Assembly (NCBI GenBank): GCA_023213395.1
Contig: CM041465.1
Span: forward strand, 55,063,741 to 55,127,740
DNA length: 64,000 nucleotides
Source of the DNA: Cycas panzhihuaensis
Lineage: Eukaryota > Cycadophyta
Direction of reading: 5' to 3'
Positions 34,991-47,479 of this stretch are shown one piece after another (position 1 is the first letter of the stretch; every line of letters begins with the position of its first letter). The notes beneath the pieces are model-generated. The model saw nothing but the letters and a program-made list of their open reading frames with translations. It did no database searches and was not told the DNA's origin. A program made the translations under genes and the position numbers.

Positions 34991-35393
34991 ATGTCTCTCC
35001 TCATTTTCACCGATGGTGGAAGTCGCAAGAACCCCTGGACCTTCCGCACCAAGGTGATTCTTCGGTCCCTCCAGGCACGATCACTTGCATTCCATAATCT
35101 TTCTTCCCGAGGCTACCAATAACGGCCGAGTACACCTGGTCATATTGAAGCCCTTATGGATGCTCTTCGCTTCCATCGCTGCTCCATCAGGTTGTTTTGC
35201 GATTCTCAGTCGTAGTGTCCCATCTCACCTGTGTTTACTGTGTGCGATGCCCTCACCGAGGACCCTCATCCGCCGCCAGTGTCTCTCCCGGCTTATTTCT
35301 CGCTTCAGAGATATCCAAAGATATCCCGAGGCACTCAACGCCGAGGTCGATGCCTCGCCCTCCTCATCCTTGAGCCGCCTCCTCTCTTCTAGA
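34991..35393 (+). pseudogene. aRNH remnant of E3
   Basis: It starts MSLLIFTDGGSRKNP like E1's aRNH (Asp8 kept), then shifts frame. Later motif DNA (near 35190, equivalent to FCDSQ) is present with indels. It cannot encode a full RNase H. Confidence 0.8.
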
Positions 35394-35748
35394 TGATCGC
35401 CTCGAGGCTTGCCCTGGCCACCATGCCCAAGCCTCCAACAAGTAGTTAGATGTACCCGCTTCACCTTGTTCGATGCCCTCTTACTTCACGTTGCACCTTG
35501 GCAACGGGGCATCCCTTTTATCGCTTATTTCAAGTTTCAGTCGATGTTCACGACACGTAGGGCCCCTCACGCTGTCCTCGCCTCTGCCTCGCCGTCCATG
35601 CTCCGCCACAACACTTCATGCACGCCCTGGTCCACGTGTCGCTTCTTTATTGCTTTTATATATGTATATGCATGTGCTACCATAGCTGATTGTCGCGATT
35701 CGCCATCACATTACGCCTTCCGAAAGTGCCGAGGCTCACGCCATAAAG

Positions 35749-38237
35749 TGTTTCCCACTATTGGGAATGGACTCGAGACGATCGACGCAGTTTGTTCGTA
35801 TATGTTCTTCCTTTCTTACCTATGTCAATTAAGGTGGTTTAGAGTAGTTTGACCGACATATGCCCTGCCTATATGCATTTGTTTGTCTCTATTGCTCATA
35901 ATGCATGTGCCTAATGGCACGCCTTCAAATTCTATGACGACTACGAGGGGGCATTCTCAATGAATGCAACACCTCGTATGGCCTACAACCACTCACGATG
36001 TCTCCACAGCTTCTGGATTATTTCGCTAGCTTGTTTGTTCTCATACAACATGTCGCTTATGTTGCAATCCTTCCTAAGTCTAGTTTAACCCTTAGTTAGG
36101 GCTCTTGCATCATTTTGATACTTGCCCACTGCCTGGGCCTTCCCCCAGCTGATGTAATCCATGTTTAGTTCGTGTTCTTACCTTAAAAGCTTGATTTTTC
36201 TTTCATTTTTCCCTTTTAAACTTCAGTGCTAGTACCGCTGCAGAACTAAGCTTGCATCACAGTAATTTGCAAAGCAGTACCGCCAAATTTGCCGTGGTAC
36301 GAATCGCTTGAAATTTAAAAAGAGAACCACGCGATAGTTTTCGTGATTTTTCACGTAACCGTCACTGGTTCGCACGATCGAGGCTTTCATCGCCCCCAAC
36401 GCTCACTTTCATCGTGAACAAGACATAAAATGATTTTTTTACTCATTTGGATCATTCTAAGACTCATTTTTCAAGACTTCCAAGAGAACTCTTCACAAAA
36501 CACAAGAGAAGAACACGTAAATCGAGAGCTTCATGTACAAAGTAGCTTGGACAGAGGTGTAGTGGGTCGCCATAAGCTAGAGTTGCAGTGGCCATCACGC
36601 CCAAACCGTTCTCCACAACAAGTTCCACTCTCCCTTACAAATGCTCAAAGATCCAAGGGATTTCTTCACCAAAAAGGCTACTCTAAGGATCAACTTTCAG
36701 CTCTCAACTTGCATGGACCTTCTCCCATCAACATTCTAGAAAAAAACACTCAAAATCAGCCTCTAGACATTGATTGTTGCTGCTGCTCCAAGTGATCTAG
36801 TGCATGCATGCATGCTCTCTCTTATCCAAGGTATTTCTTGTTTCTTATTGGTGCTTCTTTCCTTGCTTTTTGTTGTTCCACTTGCAAGCTCTTTTCCCTC
36901 CATTGCATTTACTTTCTTTGATATTTCCTTGGTCATCCAATGAGAGTAATCTTGGCTAGTTGTAGCCTCCCATAGTGTCGCCCCTAGATTGGGGTTATTT
37001 CCTTGCATTTCCTTGAGATTCATCCTTTCCTCTAAGCTATCTCTTCCCCTTTTGAGTTAACCTGTAAAGGGTTTCACGCGAGGGTTTGAGGGAGATAGTG
37101 GTTCCGCCCCCATTGCCGCCCTTCTCCCAAGGGTCCCGCCCCTTATCCTCTCTCCCTTTACTATCCGCGTTTTCTTAAGAAACGGAGCTAGGGAGGCCTA
37201 AGAGAGTTGGTTTGAGCTTTCCCTTCGGTGTAGGTAGCCCGTCACTACCCGTCTCACCTTGTCGCCCGCTAACGTTTCCTTCCTGAACCTCATGGAGACC
37301 TCTCGTAAGTGAGTTAGCTATCCCGAGGCTACACTCAGTCCCACGTAGTATGTTTTATGGTGCATGATAGTGTGTATGCTTATCGCGCATTTTTCTTGTT
37401 TCATTTTTGCTACATTCTAGCGTATAACTCTAGTTATTTGGCTTAGTTGATTTCATACATATATATATATCCTTATATATTTTGTAGCCTCTCCCTCGAG
37501 AGGAAGGTACTCTTTGTGTTTGCAGGATCGCATCTGGAGGTAGCGCTGGAGCGAACCCATTGCCGGTTAGCTCACTCATGGTACTTTCTATCCTTTAGTT
37601 TTGCATTTCCTTTTCGTCCCTTCATTTCACTTGATTTTGCATGCTCACCATGAGGTAAGTGAACCCCTTATCACCGCTAATCAACGCATGCGTGGAGGAA
37701 AGAGAAAGGAGCGCAACCGAGAAGGAGAATCTACACTTCAACCCCAATCACCGGATCTAGGTATTCCTCGCGTTTCCTTTGTTTTTCTCTTTTATATCAT
37801 TCTTGCCTTTTATACATACTTGATAAGTAAAAGATAAGGAAACATAAAGGAAAAGGGAAATGCCTTTTATTTTACATTTACTTTCTTGTACCGCTTTTAC
37901 TTTGCATTACATAGAGATAGAAGACCGCCATTACCGTGATACCCCGACCACACCGCACTTCACACCTGCTGCACGTTGATTTTGTTGCCCTCGCTGCCTT
38001 CTCATTACCTTGAGAAGCCGCGACGCTGAGGTTTCCTCTCCTTCCCGACCATCCAAGGGTAGGAAGGCCTCAGATTGCACCCGGCCACTGAAGCAACCAG
38101 CACCTCAGCCCTCGAACTCAAGGCCTCCCCAAGACGGATGTCTCATGAGGTGAGATCCTCGCTATCTAGCCCAGTCAGTGTTGTGTTTTGTATTCCTTTG
38201 CTAGACGTAGGATCACCGCCCCGCAGAGAGTGTTTCA
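35749..38237 (+). repeat. 3' LTR of E3
   Basis: 2489 bp from TGTTTCCCAC to GTGTTTCA, matching the E1 LTRs. It is preceded by ccataaag and followed by tatgg, the target duplication in reverse orientation. Confidence 0.88.
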
Positions 38238-38925
38238 TATGGCATAGGACGAGTGTGCGCTAAGCATCAATCATCAGAGAAGGCGATGGATGGATGAGGA
38301 AGATGCTACATCGCAACACTTCTTCAAACCATCTAGGTGCAACATGCAAGTTGTTCTAAGTACTCACTAATCGCCTCGACCACGCCGACAGAGGGGTATC
38401 CTCGTAGCTACACGAAGTCGACGGGATCTCGAAAGTAGGATCCTCAGACGCCTCGTAAGGCTCACCAAGAGGGGTGGTGAGTCTCATGAGGGGTCAATCT
38501 TCCGCCGCATGAGCGTAAGGATGAAAGCTCACAGGATGAAATTGGTCATCGTGATAGTAGATGGAATCATCGCCCCTCATGGGCGTATTCTCGAATAGAT
38601 GCAGTGGAACCTTGAGTTCCCGGCCATAGTGTGGTAAGCCCAATGGACAGTAACCTTCCATTCCGAACCCGGTTCGACGACTAAGGAACGAGGTGATTGG
38701 TCTTCTAACAATGGCGAAACCTCGCAAGCGACGCGAGAAACGCCGCATGCAACGCCTTTGCAGCATTGTTAGAAGAAACAAAAAAGAATAGAAGGGAAGA
38801 GAAGCACACACGTTGGGGGTTGCCCAACTGAAAACACAGAATACGAAACTACCTAGAGGCAAGAGCACCAACGAGAAGGGAAAGCGAATTTAGCTCCCCA
38901 CCGTAGTCCCCAAGATGGTCACTAG
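38238..38925 (-). pseudogene. gag N-terminal part and leader of H' (inverted counterpart of H)
   Basis: Reading from 38761 on the minus strand the frame starts MRRFSRRLRGFAIVRRPITS and continues with DDSIYYHDDQFHP. It matches gag of H at 2624-3163 with many small differences. The leader and primer-site region (38900-38925, agtgaccatcttgggga-like) precede it. The fragment ends at the E3 junction exactly where H ends at E1. Confidence 0.8.
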
Positions 38926-41406
38926 TGAAACGCCTGCCACGGCCATGATCCTACGCCTAGCAAAAAGATATAAAATGCACTATGCTAACTAAGCTAGGCA
39001 ATGAGGATCTCACCGCAGACGCCCTGCACCAGCGCTGGTTCGGATCGCAAGGTGCCCGGTTGCTTCCGTGTAGCTGCAGTAAAACAAGGCCTTCCTACCC
39101 TTCTTGACAGCTGTGAAGGAAAGGAACGCTTTGCACGCTATGCCTTCTCAAGGCAATGAGAAGGCAACGAAGAAAGGGCAACTAATCCAATGTGCAAGTA
39201 GATGTGGTAAAAGGTGCGTAAAGGGTGGCTCTGCACGATACAAATGGCCTATTTATGGTATGCTATATAAAGCGTAAAATAATGCAAGAATATGAATGTT
39301 TTCCCTTTATCCTTTATGTTCTTTATCATTTCCTATCTATTAAGACAAATGCATGAAAGGGAAATAGCATAAAAGGAAACACACGGAAGCGAGGGAATAC
39401 CCGGATCCGCTCGAGTGGAGGTATGGCTTGTCTCTAAGTCCCGCCTCCTTCTTTCTCCGTTCTCCATGCATGCAAGGCCGATCAGCGGTGGTCACCGGAT
39501 GCGATGGAAGAGGAGTTCACTTACCTCCCCTTGAGCATGCAAAAACTAGATAAAACGGAAAGAAACGGAAAAGAAGCTTGAAACTAAGGAAAGAGAAGTA
39601 CCGCAAGTGAGCTAATCGCAACTGCTCGTCCCACGTATCACTCCGCCACGCGCGATCCTACAAGCAAGTAAGAAAGACACCTTCCTCTCAGAAGAGAGGC
39701 CACAAGATCTACCAAGAAATATATGTATATGTATATAGATTGAAATCAACTGAAACTAAGAACTAGACTGAGCATCAGAATGTAGCAAAACGAAATAAAA
39801 GCGTATGTGAAACACTCACGCCACCATGTACTATAAAACATACGAAATGGAACTGAGTATAGCCTCAGGATGGCTAACTCACCCACGGGAGGACTCCACG
39901 GAGTTCACGAAGGAAACACTAGTTGGCAATGAGATGGGGACGGGTATCTTAGGCCGATTGGAATGCCTTGACTAAATCCCCTAAACTTCCTTAGCCTGTT
40001 CCTTAGGAAAGCATGGATGGCAAGGGGAAGAGGACAAGGGACAGAACCCTTGGGAGAAGGACAATAGGGGACGGAACCCCGCCTACCTCCCTCGAATTCT
40101 CGTGTATACACCCTTACACTAGCTAATTAAAGAAAGAGCGAAAGAGAGCTTAGAGAAAATGGAGGGGTTCCAAGGGAACACTGAAAGTACCTCTAGTCTA
40201 GAAAAGACTATGGGATTGTACCGTGGCTAACTAGTATCACATTCATTTAGGAGCAAAAGAAAATAAAAATGTAAAAGTAGATAAATGAACTACTTGCAAG
40301 TAAAAAAAAAGAGGGTTGCAAGGGAAAAAATAAGAAGTTGCAAGTAAAAACCAAGAAGTACCTTGTATAGGGGGTTAAGCATGTACTTTGCCACTTAGAG
40401 CAAAGAATAGATGACAAACAGAGGCTGGTTATAAGTAGTTCTTGCAAGGGTATGGATGAAGGAAGCTCCTTGCAAGTTTGGAGCTTTGGAGTTGACCCTT
40501 GAAACAACTTTTTAGATGAAGAAGACCCTTGAATCCTTGAGCACTTGCAGGAAGAATGGAGCTGGCTGTGGAGAGCAGTAGGGGGCAACAATGGCCCTGC
40601 AAAATCCAACTGATGGTAGCCCACTTCACCTTCTCCAGTTGATGTGTATGAAGTTTTCTATTTCTGTGTGTTTTTCCTGTGTAAAGTTTTTTGAAATTCT
40701 TCTTGGAAGTTTGAAAAATGAGCCAAAGACCTAAAAAATGGGGAGGAAAATCCCCTTTATCCCCTGTTCACAGCAGGTGAACGTTGGGGATGCCAGGGTG
40801 TCTCCAATCGAACGATGCCACGCCAGAGTTTCGCCAAAAAGCTAAATCGTTACATGGTTCTCTTTTTAAATTTCAAACAACAGTATCGCAGAATTTTAAG
40901 ACCACTAAGTTTATCACAGATCCTACCGACATCAAAAAAAGAGAAAAATAAGCATAAACATCCGCTTTGAGGCAAAATAAAGGCTAAACATGAGTCGTAG
41001 CACTGGGAATGCTGTGCAAAGGCAAGTACCTGATAATGCAAAGAGTCCTAACTAAGTATTAAATCAGACTTAGAAAGGACTGCAACATAAGCAACATGTT
41101 GTAACGGGAGCGAATGAAGTCGATTTTAAACATCCCAAGGACCGTGGAGTCAACGTGGTGGTCAGGCGCCATACGGGGTGTAGCATTCGCTGAGGAATGC
41201 CCCCGCTGTGAGTCGTCATAGGCTGAAGGTGCGCCGTAGGCACATGCATTATGAGCAAGTAGAAAAGCAATGCGTGCAGGCAGGCATATGTCAAGCAACC
41301 TACTCTAAATAACCTTAATCAAGCAAGGGCAAGAGAAGTAAGAAAATATGCCTGAACAAACATGCGCCGACAAGGCCTCGAGTCCATTCCCAAGAGGCCG
41401 GAAATG
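38926..41406 (-). repeat. 5' LTR of H'
   Basis: A complete LTR of the H subfamily, about 2.48 kb. The inner end is tgaaacgcctgcc (plus strand) and the outer end is near ccggaaa at 41406. Region 38926-41317 is the reverse complement of 1-2443. Beyond 41406 the sequence changes abruptly to the 3' internal region of E5. Confidence 0.85.
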
Positions 41407-41667
41407 CTGGGCCAAGATCGCGGTGCTACGATCTTGGCCACAGTAAAGGGGGGTTTCGGCCCAAAAAATCCTAAAATTCTTGTGGTGGACCCTCAGGCCC
41501 AAAGTGGGACCAGGCTCCCTAATGCCTGTGTCCCCGCCTTTCCGGGTCTAATCTGCACTCCAAGAGGCATCCAATTTCCCATAAGGGGCATAAAAAATAC
41601 ATATAATTAACTAAAAGTTAATAAATTTTGAACTTTAAAATGTGGAGGGTTTTGCGAGATCCACTCA

Positions 41668-41692
41668 CTAGTCCGGCCCCGACCATCGCCAT
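41668..41692 (-). pseudogene. Antisense exon 1 of PMD unit in E5 with splice donor
   Basis: On the minus strand, ATG at 41692 opens eight codons (M-A-M-V-G-A-G-L) followed directly by GTGAGTGG, again in phase 0. It is the best independent match to the exon 1/donor arrangement of E1. The rest of the gene is cut off by H'. Confidence 0.5.
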
Positions 41693-41850
41693 CTTGTCTT
41701 CCGATCGTAATCTGCCATCGTTATGCTCGATCTAATGGTCGAATCGTCTCCTGCATGCCTCCAAGTCGTGCACCGCCTCAGATCATAAGGGAATGGCTCT
41801 AGTTTCATACGAGAGCTGGTGAAAATGAATCTGATTTTCTTTCGTTTTCC

Positions 41851-41858
41851 TTATATAA
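41851..41858 (-). promoter_or_regulatory. TATA motif of antisense unit in E5
   Basis: The plus strand reads ttatataaagtgggcccc, the same as in E3. On the minus strand TATATAA lies about 160 bp before the exon 1 ATG. Confidence 0.45.
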
Positions 41859-42379
41859 AGTGGGCCCCAACAGTGCATTTCTTCCATTTCGACCTCATGG
41901 CTACTATTGGAACCATCCCATTTCCCTGGTAGCCTTTGCCTTTTGGCCCTGTCACCTATTGTGCTCTATTGATGCCCTTTTTGCCCTCCCTTGCAAGGGC
42001 ATTTATGGCGCCTCATTATCGCACTTTTGCCAGGGCCCTTCTGCATCGTTTTATATGCTACTCATGTGCATGCCTGAGTTTATACTCGTTTGGCTCATTT
42101 CATCGCCTTAGACTCATTTTCGTAGCCCTTTCTCACTCCTGGGGTCTTCAAAGGGAATGCTCCCCCATCTGGGGGCATGTTTTGCTTCCAAAAGCAACCT
42201 TTAGTACTTCAGGGCATCTTTTCTTCACCCACTCTTAGCCAGTGGCCGGATTGCTTGCTTTCGCTCCTGCAACCTCATCATAAGTCCTCCCACCCTTCCT
42301 ACCACCTTCTTGCTTGCCATCTGAGTCTTTCTTTTACTTTCATTGTTATTTATTTGCTACCAGAGCTTAGTATGTAGGC

Positions 42380-42790
42380 ATGTCCCTTCTCGTTTTTACC
42401 GATGGTGGAAGTCACAGAATCCCGACCTTCCGTCACGATGGATTCTTCGCAGCCCCTCCGGACATGATTTCTTGCATTCTGGGGTCTTTCTTCCCAAGGC
42501 AACTACTAACGAAGCTGAGTACATGACCATTATTGAAGCCCTTACCAATGCTCTCCATTTCCATCGTGGGTCCATTGTGTTGTTTTGCGATTCTCAGGTG
42601 GTGGTGTCCCATCTCACCCAGGTCTACCAGGTGCGATGCCCTCACCTGAGAACCCTCGTGATCCGCCGCTGTGTTTCTTCTAGCTTGTTTCTCGTCAGTG
42701 AATATTCAGCATATCCGTAGCCACCTCAATGCCGAGGTCCGACCTCGCCCACCTCATCCTTGAGCCGCCTCCTCTTTCTAGACAACCGCC
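42380..42790 (+). pseudogene. aRNH remnant of E5
   Basis: MSLLVFTDGGSH (catalytic Asp) starts at 42380. After one frameshift near 42415-42445 the frame to 42720 carries TNEAEYMTIIEAL (catalytic Glu), VLFCDSQVVVSHL (third Asp) and QVRCPHLRTL. The fourth-Asp region (NAEV.PRP) is shifted again. Confidence 0.8.
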
Positions 42791-43051
42791 CCTGAGACTT
42801 ACCTGGCCAGCCCGTGCCCAAGTCTCTCAGTTGTCATAGTTAGATTTGCTTGCTTCATTTATCGGATGCCTCCTACTTCACGCTGCACTTTGGTGATGGG
42901 GGCATCCCCTTTTACTTGCTTATTTCATTTACAGGTCGATGTTTAGATGACGCGTAGGCAGCCCCTACGTTGTCCTCGTCTCTGTCTCCCTTGTCCATGT
43001 GTTCCGCCATAACACTCGCCATGCCCTCGCCCACATGTCGCTTCTTTATTA

Positions 43052-43053
<2 letters not shown>

Positions 43054-43098
<45 letters not shown>
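43054..43098. repeat. (TA)n microsatellite
   Basis: About 22 uninterrupted TA units in the aRNH-to-LTR spacer of E5. The same place in E1 and E4 holds only a few such units (near 5751-5765 and 57376-57385), so it is a local expansion. Confidence 0.95.
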
Positions 43099-43101
<3 letters not shown>

Positions 43102-43180
43102 TGTGCTACTCATATCTTTGATTGTCAGCATTCGCCATCACGTTATGCTTCCGAAAGCGGAGGCTCGCTTCTAAGGGGCG

Positions 43181-45720
43181 AGTTTCTCACCATCGGGAAT
43201 GGACTCGAGATGCATCGACGCAGGCTTATTAATGTATACTTTCTTACCTTTTCATGCCCATACTTGATTAAGGTTATTTAGAGTGGGTTGCTTGACATAT
43301 GCCTACCTACACGCATTGCTTTTCTACTTGCTCATAATGCATGTGCTTATGGCACACCATCAGCCCCATGACGACTCATAATGGGCATTCCTCGAACGCT
43401 ACACCCCATATGGCGATAGCCACCCACGTTGTCTCCACGGCCTCCTAATATTTTCGCCATCTGCTTTGCTCTGCTATAACATGTTGCTTACGCTAGTCCT
43501 TCCTGAGCTTGATTTAATCCTTAGTTAGGACTCTTTGCATTGTTTTGGGTACCTGCCCATTACCCGGCATTCCTCACCGCCTAACTTATGTTTAGCCTTG
43601 GTTTTTACTCCAAAACCTGATGTTTCTGCTCCTTTTTCTTTTTTTTTTTGTCCACCGATATCAAGAGAACTTAGCAAAGCATCAGCCTTTTGCCGTGGTA
43701 ATCGCATAGTTTACCATGGTATGACTATTTGAAATTTAAAAAAAAGAGAACCACGCGACAGTTTCCATTTTTTTATAGAATTGCCGCATGGCGTTGATTG
43801 ATTCGAGTTGCCCTGACATCCCCAATATTCACCTGCTATAAATAGGGGGATAAAGGGGATTTTGCGCCCTAGTTTTGAGATCTTTTAGCCATTTTTTCAA
43901 ATCTTTTTGGCCAATTTTCTGACTTTTCAACAAGGAAACACACAGTGAAAGATAATCCATGTGCACAAAGAATCGGAGAAAGGAGAAAAGGATTGCTACC
44001 AACTGGACTTGCAGGGCCATTACTACCCCCTACAGCTCTCCACAGCAAGCCTCATCCCTCTTTGCAGGTGCTCAAGGTTCCAAAAGATATTTTCACCTAA
44101 AAGCTTCCCAAAGAGCCAACTTCCAAGGCTCTAAGTTTGCAAGGAGTTTTCCTCATTTTCACTCTTGCAAGAACCTCTCATGATCAGTCCTCATACATTG
44201 GTTATTGTTGTTGTTTCCTAGAAGCAAAGTTCATGCTTGATCTTCTTCCTATAAGGTACTTCTTGTTTCTACTTGCAATTCATTTCGTTCCTATTTCTTT
44301 TGTCTATTACTGAATGAGATCCTAATTAGCTAGTTTTCCTCATAGTGTTGCACTAGATTAGTAATACCCTCTCGTTGTTTCTTTGAGGCCTCTCTGTTTT
44401 CCTTAAACCATCTCTTTTACCCCTTCCTTGGTGAGCCAAAGGCAAAGGAGTAACATACGAGGATTTGAGGGAGGTAGGCAGGGTTCTGTCCCCTATTGCT
44501 GTCCTTCTCCCTAAGGGTTTTGTCCCTTGTCCTCTTTTCCTTTGCCATCAGCGCTTAGAGAACTAATGAGGGAGTTTAGGGAATTTGGTTGGGGTGTTTA
44601 GGTTAGAATAGGTAACCTACCACTATGTCATTGCCAAAAGTCTCACCTGTTGGTGTTGGGCCCTATGTAAGCCTCAGTTTTTTTTGTTATTCTTTTCCTT
44701 GTTACGATTTGTTGCCTCTCTGGTTAGTTGCAAATTAGTTTCTCTTTTCCGAGTTCCGTGGAGGTCTCCCGTGGGTGAGTTAGCCATCCCGAGGCTATAC
44801 TCCTTTCCCTTTCGAGTGTCTTCATGGTGTATGGTGGTGAGAGTATTTCTTGCATGTTGCTATTTCATTTGGTTGTATTCCGATGCCTAGCATAGACCTT
44901 AGTTCCATTTGATTTTAGTATATATATATACTTTGGTATATTCCGTGGCCTCTCTTCCAAGAGGAAGGTGTTCTTCTCACCCGTCATAGGATCAAGACAT
45001 TGGTGAAGCAACACGTGGATGAACCCATTGCAGGTTAGTTCCCCGCGTGGTGCATTTCCTTTTTGGTTTTAAGCTTTTTGTTTCTTTCCATTTATTTACT
45101 TTTGCATGCTTAAGGGGAGGTAAGTAAACCCTCTTCTATCGCTTCCGTAACCATCACGATCAAGATCGCCTACATGATGAACGGAGTAGAAAGGAGCGGA
45201 CTTAGAGAGACGAGTCAGACCCATCTGTGTGCCCGATCCGTATTCCCCTTGTTCCCTGCGTCTCCCCTTTTACATTGCTGTCTTTCATGCATTTGCCTGA
45301 ATAGTTAGGAAATTGTAAAAGAATATAAATGAAAAAGAAAAGTGCATTCATTTTACATTATTTCGCTTTAACTAGCGAGCATAGCGTAGTTAGCTTGCTC
45401 GCATCGCATTCGAGTTGCCCTCATTGTGCCCTTTCTTGCATTTACCCAAGACATTAGTTAGTTACCCTTCCATTCGTTGCTTTCTCATTACCTTGAGAAG
45501 ATGCAACGCCAAGGCATTCTCTCTCCTTCCCGCCATCCCAAGGGTAGGAAGGCCTTGCTTGCACGACTACACCGAAGTAACCAGCACCTTGCAGCCTCCC
45601 GAACTGCTGGCCTCCCAAGATGGACGTCCTACGAGGTGAGGTCCTCGCTGCCTAGCTTAATTAGCATATCATACTCTTATATCCTTTTGCTAGACATCGA
45701 CACCGCCCATAGCCGCTTCA
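43181..45720 (+). repeat. 3' LTR of E5
   Basis: About 2.54 kb. It starts gtttctcaccatcggg, a decayed TGTTTCCCA start, and ends ccgcttca. The sequence is of the H subfamily rather than the E1 subfamily. No gene is present. Confidence 0.82.
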
Positions 45721-46246
45721 AAGATCCTTGCTCTATGGGCACTACGAGTGCCAATTTTTCCTACCTCATCTGGTCGTATGTCCTTACTGAGATGGCGGGC
45801 TTCTCGAGATCCTCGAGTTGGGAATGATGTCCTCATTTCCCCAACTTCTTAGTTCTTATCATGTTCATTAAAATGATTATTTGGTGAGGAGGATGTTGAT
45901 GTGCTTGAGGAAGATGGTTCTTCTACCACTATTTTGCCTTTGTCAATTGAAGGTGGAGAGGATGGTTCTTCTATAATGGCTTTGCCTTTGTTAACTTTGT
46001 TATCTTCAAAAGATGGTGCTGGATGTTCACTCATTTATTTAGAGTCATTACTTGTATCCTCCAAGGCTCTATTGTTAACTTCTAATATTTGGAGTAATTT
46101 ATATCTGGTCCCCCCCCGCCCAAATTTTAGAATCTAAACATCATACTTGGTAACATTATCAGAAAAGATGAGGGTACTATGAAGTCTAATTTAAGTAACT
46201 AATCCTCTATCTCCGCAAAAACGACATCTCTGGTAATGATGATTTT

Positions 46247-47085
46247 TCATTGTGAATGTATGAAGATCTTATACCCTTTCTTATCTATAGGGTATCCAAC
46301 AAAGATGCCTTTAAGTGCCCTTGGATAGAGTTTACTTCGATCTACATCCAGAATATGGGCATAGCATGTAGGGCTAAAAATTCTAAAGTAGTGAACAATG
46401 GGGGCTTGTCTTGACCACTTTTCATTAGGTGATTGTACTTCCTTTGATGGGCTAACAACATTGATACAATAAACAGTTATCCAGATAGCTTCAAAGACAT
46501 GATAAAGGTGTACATTTTTATATATTAACATAGCACGATCCATGTTCATGATTATCCTATTCATGCACTCCTGGAACTCCATTTTGCTATGGGGTACCTG
46601 CTACTATTGTTTGATGCTTGATGCCATTGTCTTGCAGGTAGCTTTCAAACTCATGTGAGATATATTCACCACCATTATCGCTTGAAGATATTTGAGTTGA
46701 TAACTTAACTCTTTTCAAAGGAGGTCTTTGAATTCCTTAAATATATAGAATGCTTCATCATTCTTGTGTAGAAAAGCTACCCATACTTTTTTAGTAAAAT
46801 CATCAATGAAAGAGATGTAATATAGCTTGCCCTTCAATGAAGGAATGGGAATTGGCCCACACAAATCAGAGTGTACCAATTGTAATGGATGGATTGATTT
46901 CCATTGACTTTGGGAAAGGGTTGTCGATGAGATTTGGCAATGATACAAGCTTCACATTTAAAGGGATTAGAGGAAAACTTTAGAAGGTTTAGAAGAGTAT
47001 TAGAAAGATCTATAAGTCTATCAATGTGAACATGGCCTATATGAGCATGCCAAAGAGCTTCTGGTGACAACATTGGATGGGTCAA
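46247..47085 (-). pseudogene. Integrase of copia B
   Basis: The integrase zinc domain is EALWHAHIGHVHIDRL then FKCEACIIAKSHRQPF (H-x4-H, C-x2-C). It is followed in another frame by LQLVHSDLCGPIPIPSLKGK with the first catalytic Asp and SFIDDFTKKVWVAFL with the downstream Asp-containing block. The frame 46582-46247 has FQECMNRIIMNMDRAM and FVGYPIDKKGYKIF, the usual end of copia integrase. It is broken by frameshifts near 46900 and 46650. Confidence 0.85.
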
Positions 47086-47479
47086 GATGGAATTAAATGT
47101 AAATTATTCATCAAAGACAAGGGCTTTGGGCACAATGGGCTTCGTAAGATGGAGAGCCATTCAATGAAAGAGTTTACGAGAGAGATGTCTTGTCAAAACC
47201 ACCTGATTAGTTAGAGGGTGAATGACCTTAAGAGTCTAGTCATTTATGGTTACACTCAAATCAAATCCACGAGAAACAAGTGTGGATAAAGAGAGCAGGT
47301 TTTGTTTGAGATTGGGTATGTATAAGATATCAAGCAATGGAAAATCTTCTAAGCCTAGGAGTTTCAGGCAAATGTTGCCAATTCCTTAAACAGGTTGTTG
47401 TGATTTATCAACCACGTGAACAACTCCATGAACATTTGAGTCAAATGTTTGATATAGATTGCGATTGTATGTCATATGT

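Larger units (their letters stand above)
23050..38237 (+). mobile_element. Tat-type Ty3/gypsy element E3 (inverted counterpart of E1)
   Basis: A plus-strand element with truncated 5' LTR, gag, PR, RT-RH, IN, hairpin, antisense PMD remnant, aRNH remnant and 3' LTR. Its right junction (tgtttca|tatgg) is the exact reverse complement of E1's left junction (ccata|tgaaac), in the same gag codon of the same host element. E1 and E3 therefore come from a single insertion event copied later, or are two assemblies of one locus. It carries many more small indels than E1. Confidence 0.9.
41407..45720 (+). mobile_element. Element E5, 3' part with 3' LTR
   Basis: It starts in what is, by comparison with E1, the intron of the antisense PMD unit (agatcgcggtgc...ggtttcggccc...ttgtggtggacc), then runs through antisense exon 1, the TATA motif, the leader region, aRNH and the 3' LTR. 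H' abuts it at 41406, which fits H having inserted into E5, although the other side is not visible here. On the right it abuts copia B. Confidence 0.8.

Noticed and set aside
1-41406. The whole inverted structure as a giant foldback transposon or MITE-like element
   Set aside because: Each arm is composed of ordinary LTR elements with their own termini; there are no terminal inverted repeats or flanking duplication for the whole, and the arms are interrupted by an N gap.
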